A stretch of DNA of 5,521 bases from Planctomycetaceae bacterium (GTDB taxonomy: Bacteria > Planctomycetota > Planctomycetia > Pirellulales > Thermoguttaceae): positions 1 to 5,521 of the forward strand of contig JAIRYX010000263.1 of assembly GCA_031267635.1 (NCBI GenBank), read 5' to 3'. Below are positions 1-5,458 of this stretch, piece after piece. The position numbers were made by a program, and so were the translations under genes. The notes under the pieces were generated by a model, which was not told the DNA's origin, did not search any database, and was given only the letters and a program-made list of their open reading frames with translations. Every line of letters begins with the position of its first letter. Positions within the stretch are counted from its first letter, which is position 1.

Positions 1-112
1 GACGATGATATTGACGATATTCACCAACCAGACTATGGCAAAACAAGAGAAAAATTAAAACGGTAAGAACAATCGTTGTTTTATCGACCTTTTGATTCGC
101 GGGAATTTTCAT
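1..112 (-). CDS. N-terminal fragment of an exported or membrane-anchored protein, running off the left edge
   Basis: An ATG at 110-112 opens a minus-strand frame with no stop before the window edge, giving 37 residues. Residues 1-11 are polar with three lysines (MKIPANQKVDK). They are followed by a hydrophobic stretch of about 19 residues (TTIVLTVLIFLLFCHSLVG) and then polar residues (EYRQYHR). This is the pattern of a signal peptide or an N-terminal membrane anchor. LLFC is not a good lipobox because Phe sits at -1. The start was chosen because a strong promoter-like pair lies at 167-195, giving a leader of roughly 48 nt. The same frame stays open back to an ATG at 283, but that longer version would begin upstream of the promoter and inside a noncoding repeat. 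No Shine-Dalgarno is visible. The strand agrees with the other genes in the window. Function is unknown; too little of the protein is present to assign a family. Confidence 0.5.
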   Translation of the reverse strand, partial: MKIPANQKVDKTTIVLTVLIFLLFCHSLVGEYRQYHR

Positions 113-166
113 TGTGGAAAAGTTAGTTACGAAAAAATTGCATACAAATAAAGAAAAACTTATGTT

Positions 167-195
167 ATTATATAAACGAAATATTCTTGTGTCCA
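167..195 (-). promoter_or_regulatory. Sigma-70-like promoter for the left-edge gene
   Basis: On the minus strand, TGGACA (195-190) is separated by exactly 17 bases from TATAAT (172-167). This is one mismatch from consensus at -35, a perfect -10 and the ideal spacing. Transcription would begin near position 160, about 48 nt before the ATG at 112. The leader is T-rich and has no obvious Shine-Dalgarno. The match is seen directly in the sequence; promoter activity is inferred. Confidence 0.55.
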
Positions 196-217
196 GCAAA
201 GAGAGAGAAAAAAGCAA

Positions 218-346
218 ATTTATTAAAATTATTGAAATTATTCCGTTGCCCAAGCCAAATAAATCTGCACTGGGGAACTGCATCGTTACCCGAACGGCTT
301 TGTCATTGCAGCCCTTAATTTATCAAGTGTTCATTAGCAGCCAACA
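218..346 (+). repeat. Diverged inverted repeat, copy A
   Basis: This stretch, read on the plus strand, matches the minus strand of 576-711. The best block is 240-289 against 691-644. By hand alignment, 41 of 48 aligned positions agree, with one 2-nt gap, and the block includes the shared core CAAGCCAAATA. A second block, 300-326 against 620-594, agrees at about 21 of 26 positions. A third, 334-346 against 588-576, agrees at 11 of 13. The blocks keep the same order and are separated by small length differences. The similarity also extends weakly leftward to the ATTTAT at 218-223. The two copies clearly share an ancestor. The mixture of substitutions and indels, together with interrupted frames, argues against protein coding. 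The kind of element is unknown. Confidence 0.7.
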
Positions 347-454
347 AAGCCCCCCAAACGCACCCTTACGACCTTATGTTTTAGATCAGAGATTGTTACA
401 CAAACAATTGCATGAACAACAAGGGAATAAGGGCGCGCATATGATACTCATCAC

Positions 455-557
455 ACTTTAAAATTTGTCTCTCACAAAGGCACAAAGAACACAGAGGGGT
501 TCAAAAAATAAATTCTTTGTGCCTCCGTGCCTTTGTGAGAAAACATAAATTTAAAGT
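455..557. repeat. Imperfect palindrome built from CACAAAGG / GGCACAAAGAA units
   Basis: The arms at 470-483 and 527-540 are perfect 14-bp reverse complements (TCTCACAAAGGCAC and its complement). A second perfect pair of 11 bp overlaps the first: 479-489 with 513-523 (GGCACAAAGAA). The left arm can therefore pair with the right side in two registers. Farther out, ACTTTAAA at 455-462 is complementary to TTTAAAGT at 550-557, with an imperfect match between, so the symmetry covers about 100 bp. The centre (490-512) is unpaired and AT-rich. From memory, similar CACAAAG/CACAGAG intergenic repeats recur in unrelated bacterial genomes; I could not check this. It may be a small mobile or structural element. 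Confidence 0.7.
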
Positions 558-575
558 AGTTTTAGTATAGTACAA

Positions 576-711
576 TTTTGGCTACTAAGGGAATTTTATA
601 AATGAAGGCGGCAATCATAATATTTTCCGCTAAATTATTGATAGTAACGATTCAGTTGCCTTGCGGATCTATTTGGCTTGAGCAACTGAATAGCTACAGT
701 ATTGTATAAAT
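576..711 (-). repeat. Diverged inverted repeat, copy B
   Basis: This is the opposite-facing partner of the copy at 218-346; the alignment blocks are described there. It holds a perfect 10-bp inverted repeat that copy A has lost: ATTCAGTTGC at 650-659 and GCAACTGAAT at 682-691, with a 22-nt loop. Between the first two alignment blocks it has 23 nt where copy A has about 10. A possible outer extension shares TTATGTTTT (minus strand 548-540, and 374-382 for copy A). On the plus strand it contains a 35-codon frame (602-709) preceded by AAGGGA, but copy A lacks the start codon, so I do not call it as a gene. Confidence 0.65.
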
Positions 712-712
712 C

Positions 713-749
713 CGGCGTTCCCCAACATGTGCAATACGCCGTATTTTTT
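713..749 (+). terminator. Possible rho-independent terminator, plus strand
   Basis: CGGCGT (713-718) pairs perfectly with ACGCCG (736-741) across a 17-nt loop, followed by TATTTTTT (742-749). The stem is only 6 bp and the loop is large, so this is a weak candidate. It sits directly after repeat copy B, so any transcript it ends would read through that copy on the plus strand. On the minus strand the sequence after the stem is not U-rich, so it is a poor terminator for the LRR gene. A competing stem exists: 716-726 can also pair with 778-787 (CCCCAAC with GTTGGGG). Confidence 0.35.
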
Positions 750-859
750 CCAAGAGACGTTAGGAACAAAAGAAACCGTTGGGGACGTGATGGACGTTCA
801 GCACTGTTTGAAAAGTCGAAATTTCAAGTGGAAGAAGCATATAACATATCTTGCCCGCA

Positions 860-2314
860 TCAATGTTCTCCAGTATTACGCCGTTTGATTGTAATTCCCG
901 GTTTCGCTTGTTTTAATGCTTCAATCGCGTCGTTGGTGATACCGGTGTTATTCGTAATTTCAATCGACTTGAGTCTCGGACAGCCGACAAGTTTTGCGAA
1001 ACCCGCGTCGGTGAACGCCATGTTGTCGCCGATAATCAGCGTTTCCAGCTTCTGCAGCGTGACAATCACATCGAAGAAAGCGTCGTCCTGTTTCGTCAAG
1101 CGAAGATCAACACTCTTTACATTTTTCAAAGTCGCAAGCGTTTCATTGAATTTATTCGTCAACGGAACGTCAAAAATTGCAAGACTGGTCAATGAATTTT
1201 TCCCGTTCAACGCTTCGGAAAGTCCCGTATCGGAGATTTTCATTTCCTGCAACACAAGCCGCGTCAATTTCGGAATATCCTTGAGCGACGCAATTCCATC
1301 ATCGGTGACGGAATCCATACCGCGAAGTAAAAGTTTTTCAATTTTTGAACCTTGAAATTTTTTAATTCCGTCGTTGGTAATTGCCGTGATACGAAACAAC
1401 GTCAAATCGGTCAATGTCGGAACTTTCACGAGAGAATCAATACAATCGTCGCCCAACGAGTCGGAATCTTGCAAATGCAACGATTGTAATTTTTCAAATT
1501 TTTCCAGATGCTTCAACGAACTGTCCGTAATCGCGTTTCCGCTACGTAATTTCAACACTTTCAGCGTTTTCACGTCGGAGAGATAATCGAGCGCTGTTCC
1601 GTCAATTTTAATGCAATAACGCAAATCGAGTTGTTCTAATTGTTCCAAATCCGCAAGAGCTAACATCCCAAGACCAGACACGTCGTTAGAACGAATGTCA
1701 AGAATTTTGAGTTGTTTCATCTTACAAATGACGTCGAGTGAATTGTCGGTCAAATTGCAGCGATTGAGCGTTAAATTTGTCAAATCTTTCATATTGTCGA
1801 GAATGATAGTAAGAGAAGCGCCGGTAATAGACGCATTACTGAACGACAATGTTTTGAGTTTGTGAAGATTTGCCAATTTTTGCGTAACTTCGTCATTGAT
1901 GTAAGGACCGTCTAACACAAGCGATTCGAGGTCAATCAATTTCGCAATTTCATCAATAGCTTCGTGTGATTTTTGCTCACTAACTTTAACAACCGCACCT
2001 GCGGCATTTTTTTCCGCCGAACCGCCTGCTTTTTCAATGAACTCGACGGCGGCTTTCACGTCGTCAGGGTCAGCTTCCGGCGCGGGAAGTTGCGGCTCGG
2101 CAGGTTGTTCCGGTTGAACAAAGGGCTGTTCCGCCTGAAGTTGTTCTTGCTGTTTTTCCGGTTGAATAGATTTTTCTTTGTCAGGAATTTGAGATATATC
2201 AATCTGCGGATTTGTTGATTCCGATTCTTTTACACTTGATTTTTCCGAGCATCCGATAATAAACAATCCGCCTGCCAAAAATAACGTACCCCAAAATGTA
2301 ACGTTCCATTTCAT
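860..2314 (-). CDS. Leucine-rich-repeat lipoprotein
   Basis: The 484-residue protein begins with a short lysine-bearing start and a hydrophobic segment ending in IIGC, a lipobox-like site with the lipidated cysteine at residue 22. It is therefore probably an exported lipoprotein. Residues 50-84 form a low-complexity Pro/Gln/Glu-rich linker. Residues 84-125 form a small domain (AVEFIEKAGGSAEKN...GAVVKV) of the kind that often precedes LRRs in planctomycete proteins. From about 127 to 473 there are some 14 repeats of 24-25 residues with the pattern L..L..L.L....ITD.G...L, for example VTDDGIASLKDIPKLTRLVL. The C-terminal cap is GITIKRRNTGEH. LRR arrays of this kind bind proteins or other ligands; no catalytic motif is visible. 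The start is supported by a Shine-Dalgarno at 2322-2328. It lies 143 nt downstream of the glycosyltransferase gene. The ligand and partner are unknown. Confidence 0.9.
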   Translation of the reverse strand: MKWNVTFWGTLFLAGGLFIIGCSEKSSVKESESTNPQIDISQIPDKEKSIQPEKQQEQLQAEQPFVQPEQPAEPQLPAPEADPDDVKAAVEFIEKAGGSAEKNAAGAVVKVSEQKSHEAIDEIAKLIDLESLVLDGPYINDEVTQKLANLHKLKTLSFSNASITGASLTIILDNMKDLTNLTLNRCNLTDNSLDVICKMKQLKILDIRSNDVSGLGMLALADLEQLEQLDLRYCIKIDGTALDYLSDVKTLKVLKLRSGNAITDSSLKHLEKFEKLQSLHLQDSDSLGDDCIDSLVKVPTLTDLTLFRITAITNDGIKKFQGSKIEKLLLRGMDSVTDDGIASLKDIPKLTRLVLQEMKISDTGLSEALNGKNSLTSLAIFDVPLTNKFNETLATLKNVKSVDLRLTKQDDAFFDVIVTLQKLETLIIGDNMAFTDAGFAKLVGCPRLKSIEITNNTGITNDAIEALKQAKPGITIKRRNTGEH

Positions 2315-2321
2315 AATAGTT

Positions 2322-2328
2322 TCCCTCT
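2322..2328 (-). promoter_or_regulatory. Shine-Dalgarno of the LRR lipoprotein gene
   Basis: The minus strand reads AAAGAGGGAAACTATT just before the ATG at 2312-2314. AGAGGGA lies about 7 nt before the start, matching the anti-Shine-Dalgarno core GAGG. It fixes the LRR start codon. It is the only clear ribosome binding site in the window; the other three starts have AT-rich leaders without one. Confidence 0.7.
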
Positions 2329-2404
2329 TTGTATTGCTGTGTGTTCTCTAATATTTTCTTTCCCAATTTCAATGTTCAGGAAATTGCTAGTACCAAGTCC
2401 GCTC

Positions 2405-2468
2405 ATTGCTATTGATTTTTTAACGTAGAAAACGCCGTAATTTCACGCTTTAAGTGTTCAATAGCAAT
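2405..2468. repeat. 11-bp perfect inverted repeat around the glycosyltransferase stop codon
   Basis: ATTGCTATTGA (2405-2415) is the exact reverse complement of TCAATAGCAAT (2458-2468), with 42 nt between. The right arm includes the TGA stop of the glycosyltransferase gene, so a minus-strand transcript could fold a stem across its own 3' end. Neither strand has a T-run directly after the outer arm, so it does not look like a standard terminator. It could be an RNA stability stem or chance. The rest of the 143-nt gap up to the LRR Shine-Dalgarno shows no promoter I would trust. Confidence 0.4.
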
Positions 2469-4203
2469 TCGCGGATTTACTAGTAGGCAATGTTTCGTTT
2501 GTTTTATTTTGCTCAGACGTCGTTGCCTCAATCTCCGGCAATCCCATTTCACGGCGGACACGGTTCGCGCCTTCCAGCGTGATATGATAAATATACATCG
2601 AATAGCCCGTCATTGCAACAGGTTCAAAATTGAGAAAATAGCGATACTGTTTTTCGCGGCTGTAAATGGAATTGACGCTCAAGGCGTACCAACCGGGTTG
2701 CGGATAAGTTGAATTAATTATTTGGTATTCAATTTTAGCAACTGCAGGATCAAAGTATGAAGTACTTTTGAGAAAAAAAGGAGTTGTTTTGGGATGTTTG
2801 TCATGCCATTTCTTCAAAAGCAAAATATCCTGTCCCCAATCAACATTACTGCCCAGTAAATACTTTGGACCATTTTTAGGACCACCAATTAATTCATTAA
2901 AATATGAAAGGCAGTGTGGATAAACCACAAAACTACTTATAATGATAAGCAGAAGAGATAGGAGTGTCGTCTTCAAGTGATACTGCGCAACTTTTCCTAT
3001 CCAAATGAATAGAAACGGAAATATTGGGATAATATAACGATAATGATGATTCATACCTATTTGCGCACTTACCAGAGTAAATACACAAATTGCAGGTAGT
3101 AAGAGTACTATCTCATCTTTCCAATTTTTAAATTGCTCTTTGTATGCCGTTGTAAAAATCGACAGAAAAAATAAAAATAAAGTCCCAATTGGCTCTCTAA
3201 CCAACAAAGCAAAAAGATAATAATACCACCACCCGCCAGATTGCCAAGTTCCATTGAGGTAATTATCATTTTTGAATTCAAAGTCAGATTTTTGAATGTC
3301 AATTCCAAGCACATAGTTGGCAGGGAGAAGAACTGGAATTTGCTCAATTAATGTATTTTTAAATCGATTACCGCCGACTTTTATTTGACCGTCTTCAGAA
3401 TATTTTCCTCCTAATATACGACTGATAAAACGAAAATCGCCAAGAGATGTTCCAAAACGCTCAAATCCATATCCCAAGTTAATACAAAATATTCCAAGTA
3501 AAAGAATAACAAACAGTTGTCTCCACGCTCTTTTATTCTTAACATGCACAAACCATAACAGATAGAGAATTGGCAAAAGACTCAAAAGTATAATCCAAGT
3601 GGTTTTTGTCAACTCTGCAAGCCCTAGAGCCAATCCTGTAAAAACAGCTTGAAACCAAGTTGTTTTTTGCATCCAATGCCAGAATTGGTAACATGCAAAA
3701 ATTCCACAAGCCGCAGAAGGTACATCAGATCCAATAGTCGCAGCATGTCCCAAAATGATTGGCGAAAGACACCATAATGATAGAGCGATAAGCCCACTGA
3801 TATCTCCATATAATTCTTTAGCCCATCGAAAACAAACAAAAGCACCGAGTAGACTGAAAGGGAGACAAGCCAATCTAGCAACTTTAAAAAACAGAAAGGA
3901 ACGCTCTCCATTAAGATAAACAAAATCAATGCCAATTGGAAATTCGTCGCGCCCCGTTAAGAAATCATAGTGTTTACTCCAATCTGTTTTCGGTTGCATA
4001 GCAAGGACAGGAAGTGCTGCAAGACATCTGACAAGAGGCGGATTGACGCGAAACAGATCAAAATTGCCCGTTTGCCAATGATAAATACCCGCTGAAAGAG
4101 CTGGAATTTCTCCATTGGATGGGCTATGCACCAAACAATTATTAATAAGAAGCGAGATATGGAGAAGTAACGCCAGACTAACGAATAAATAAAGACTCCG
4201 CAT
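2458..4203 (-). CDS. GT39-like polytopic membrane glycosyltransferase
   Basis: The 581-residue protein has roughly 10-12 hydrophobic segments. The first is at 4-25 and the last near 411-429, followed by a soluble C-terminal part. It resembles GT-C enzymes of the PMT/ArnT (GT39) type, which transfer sugars from polyprenyl-phosphate donors on the outer face of the membrane. In order it shows a first outer loop with Glu32 (GEIPALSAG) and the NPPL motif (54-57); SPIILGHAATIGSD (147-160) with His153 and Asp160; GLAELTKTT (194-202) with Lys200; and NHHYRYIIPIFPFL (385-398). Next comes YPHCLSYFNELIGGP (428-442) with SNVDWGQD (452-459), a block I associate with planctomycete homologues. In ArnT and PMT the first-loop acidic residues are catalytic; Glu32 is the best candidate here. 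No Shine-Dalgarno is visible, but the ATG directly precedes the first membrane segment. It lies 59 nt after the exported-protein gene. Donor and acceptor are unknown. Confidence 0.82.
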   Translation of the reverse strand: MRSLYLFVSLALLLHISLLINNCLVHSPSNGEIPALSAGIYHWQTGNFDLFRVNPPLVRCLAALPVLAMQPKTDWSKHYDFLTGRDEFPIGIDFVYLNGERSFLFFKVARLACLPFSLLGAFVCFRWAKELYGDISGLIALSLWCLSPIILGHAATIGSDVPSAACGIFACYQFWHWMQKTTWFQAVFTGLALGLAELTKTTWIILLSLLPILYLLWFVHVKNKRAWRQLFVILLLGIFCINLGYGFERFGTSLGDFRFISRILGGKYSEDGQIKVGGNRFKNTLIEQIPVLLPANYVLGIDIQKSDFEFKNDNYLNGTWQSGGWWYYYLFALLVREPIGTLFLFFLSIFTTAYKEQFKNWKDEIVLLLPAICVFTLVSAQIGMNHHYRYIIPIFPFLFIWIGKVAQYHLKTTLLSLLLIIISSFVVYPHCLSYFNELIGGPKNGPKYLLGSNVDWGQDILLLKKWHDKHPKTTPFFLKSTSYFDPAVAKIEYQIINSTYPQPGWYALSVNSIYSREKQYRYFLNFEPVAMTGYSMYIYHITLEGANRVRREMGLPEIEATTSEQNKTNETLPTSKSANCY

Positions 4204-4220
4204 GTTTTTTTGTATTTGGG

Positions 4221-4257
4221 AATATCATTTTGTCAAAAATAATACTTCAATGATATT
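4221..4257. repeat. 9-bp inverted repeat between the exported-protein and glycosyltransferase genes
   Basis: AATATCATT (4221-4229) and AATGATATT (4249-4257) are perfect reverse complements with 19 nt between. Inside lies a smaller symmetric site, TTTTGTCAAAA (4228-4238). The pair fills most of the 59-nt intergenic gap, upstream of the glycosyltransferase start. It has no GC-rich stem or terminal T-run, so it is a poor terminator. An operator or a weak RNA stem is possible. No convincing promoter was found in this gap, which fits co-transcription of the two genes. Confidence 0.4.
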
Positions 4258-4262
4258 ATCTC

Positions 4263-5339
4263 TTATTGCTTGAATTTTTTTTTGTAATTTATGTATTTTC
4301 GGAAGCAGGCAATACTGATCAAGGCGAGCCATGCCGCGACCATGAGAACCCGAAGTCGGGTAAAACGGTTTTCCTTATTGGATTTTCTCATATCAAACAC
4401 CGAACCACTTTCGCCAACAATTTTTTCGCCATCCCAATAGTAATTTTGCATCGTTGATTCAGGAGGCATCATGACAAAAGTTCCTGCTGGAACCTCCATT
4501 TTTGCCGGTGTAAAATAAGAAATATCCAAACTCTGATTTAGTGATATGATTTCAATTTTTAATTTTTCCGACAATTCTAATTTTCCTTGATGCAATCTTG
4601 TAAAGTGACTCGAAACAGGAAACCAGATACTTGACTTGGCGTCTTTGGCAACTTGAAGTTCTGTTAAATCAAGACCTTCTTTGTCTTCACATTCAAAACG
4701 AATGATACTATAGCCCAAAGAAGGAGCGATCCAATAGACGGCAATTGAACCACTTTTCGGATTTTTGCATGAAATTTTTTTACACTCGACATCTCCAAGC
4801 GTCTCATCAACCATCTTAATATCAATTCGATCATTAGAAGACACTATTCCATTGATATCGTCTAAAATAACAAAACCTGTCGGCAAGAAGCCGATGATTC
4901 GAAAATCGACAAATAATGAATGAATCAGGCGTTCATCTGTCTTTTTGTCAAAAGGATAAATTTGCAAAGCGCCGGGCAAACCATTTTCGATCCCCACAGT
5001 AAAATTATAACGTTTCTTTTCTTTGGAATTGATGGCAATAATATCTTTAATCATCGAACTCGAAGGTTTTTGAATTTGCCAGTTTCTCGCAATATCCTGC
5101 CGAATATTATCACCGTCCCCAAAAAATTCAAATTCAGTAATCCTGTCTGGTGGAGAACAGTCTAAATCATATGTATTTTTAATAATTTTCACATGATATT
5201 TTTTGATTGCAAGCCGATTTTGCAAACATAAATTTTCGATTTTTTTTATTTCGGCAAGCGAATATCCGGTTTCCGAATACGCGTTTTGCGCAACAAGCAA
5301 TAACCCCAAGATTAACAACAAATCAATGGATATTTTCAT
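4263..5339 (-). CDS. Exported protein of unknown function with a C-terminal membrane anchor
   Basis: From the ATG at 5337-5339 the protein has 358 residues. Residues 1-22 are a signal peptide (MKISIDLLLILGLLLVAQ, cleavage likely after NAYS). About 300 exported residues follow, rich in beta-type stretches, with cysteines near 38, 61, 186, 191 and 217. A single membrane segment lies at about 330-346 (VLMVAAWLALISIACF), and the tail KYINYKKKFKQ is strongly basic, so the C-terminus should face the cytoplasm. The series GDVECKKISC, YWIAPSLGYSIIRFE, IWFPVSSHF and FTPAKMEVPAGTFV recalls planctomycete proteins with a LolA/LolB-like beta fold. That is an inference from pattern memory and needs a profile search. 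A TTG at 5396 would add 19 residues (MPSCGNFRFL...), but the ATG gives a normal signal peptide. Neither start has a Shine-Dalgarno. The glycosyltransferase gene follows 59 nt downstream, probably in the same operon. No catalytic motif was recognised. Confidence 0.8.
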   Translation of the reverse strand: MKISIDLLLILGLLLVAQNAYSETGYSLAEIKKIENLCLQNRLAIKKYHVKIIKNTYDLDCSPPDRITEFEFFGDGDNIRQDIARNWQIQKPSSSMIKDIIAINSKEKKRYNFTVGIENGLPGALQIYPFDKKTDERLIHSLFVDFRIIGFLPTGFVILDDINGIVSSNDRIDIKMVDETLGDVECKKISCKNPKSGSIAVYWIAPSLGYSIIRFECEDKEGLDLTELQVAKDAKSSIWFPVSSHFTRLHQGKLELSEKLKIEIISLNQSLDISYFTPAKMEVPAGTFVMMPPESTMQNYYWDGEKIVGESGSVFDMRKSNKENRFTRLRVLMVAAWLALISIACFRKYINYKKKFKQ

Positions 5340-5415
5340 ATAAAAGTACAATAAAAATCTCTTTAACAAAAACCTGAAATTCCCACAAGATGGCAAACAA
5401 AACGGTCATGTTCTA

Positions 5416-5458
5416 AAATTATTGAATACACGGATAAGATCCGAAGAACCAATAATTT
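5416..5458 (-). terminator. Nested hairpin, possible terminator of an upstream gene
   Basis: An outer 9-bp stem (AAATTATTG at 5416-5424 with CAATAATTT at 5450-5458) encloses an inner 5-bp stem (CGGAT at 5431-5435 with ATCCG at 5439-5443) and a 3-nt loop. The two are separated by a symmetric 6-by-6 internal loop. On the minus strand the structure ends in AATAATTTTAGAA, a short T-run. It may end a minus-strand gene lying to the right, or act as an element upstream of the exported-protein gene. The outer stem is all AT but one pair, so it would be weak. The sequence from 5459 to the edge holds no gene that I can support. Confidence 0.35.

Larger units (their letters stand above)
113..859. other. 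Long noncoding interval rich in inverted repeats
   Basis: These 747 bases separate the left-edge gene from the LRR gene. I see no convincing protein gene in them on either strand. They contain the promoter at 167-195, two diverged opposite-facing repeat copies (218-346 and 576-711), an imperfect palindrome (455-557) and a terminator-like hairpin (713-749). From 750 to 859, just beyond the LRR stop codon, I see no gene and no clear terminator. The plus-strand frame opening at GTG 114 has no recognisable protein character and probably arises by chance. Confidence 0.6.

Noticed and set aside
1..66. Plus-strand open frame from the left edge ending at TAA (DDDIDDIHQPDYGKTREKLKR)
   Set aside because: It could be the C-terminus of a gene, with a weak hairpin (66-82) behind it. 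It is only 21 residues, and the minus-strand reading has both a signal-like start and a strong promoter. I could not exclude it.
1..283. Longer minus-strand start (ATG at 283, 94 codons) for the left-edge gene
   Set aside because: It would begin inside the noncoding repeat and upstream of the TGGACA/TATAAT pair, and the extension has no clear protein character. The ATG at 112 gives a normal exported-protein start.
114..461. Plus-strand frame of 115 codons starting at GTG
   Set aside because: It has no domain, signal or codon pattern suggestive of a protein. It runs through repeat copy A, and it opposes the better-supported promoter and gene start on the minus strand.
702..1355. Plus-strand frame of 217 codons
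   Set aside because: Most of it is the shadow of the LRR gene on the opposite strand, and it starts at TTG inside a hairpin and repeat area.
2108..2166. Direct repeat TTCCGGTTGAA (2108-2118 and 2156-2166)
   Set aside because: It is explained by repeated Gln-Pro-Glu codons in the low-complexity linker of the LRR lipoprotein.
2452..2466. 15-nt match (14/15) to 325-339 in repeat copy A
   Set aside because: One such match is expected by chance in a window of this length, and similarity does not extend convincingly on either side, so it is not counted as a third copy.
4208..4236. TTGACA on the minus strand (4236-4231) upstream of the glycosyltransferase gene
   Set aside because: The -35-like hexamer is perfect, but at 17 bp the -10 position reads ACAAAA and no good -10 lies at 16-18 bp.
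4263..5396. TTG start at 5396 for the exported protein
   Set aside because: It adds 19 residues before a normal signal peptide and has no Shine-Dalgarno. The ATG at 5339 is the simpler choice.
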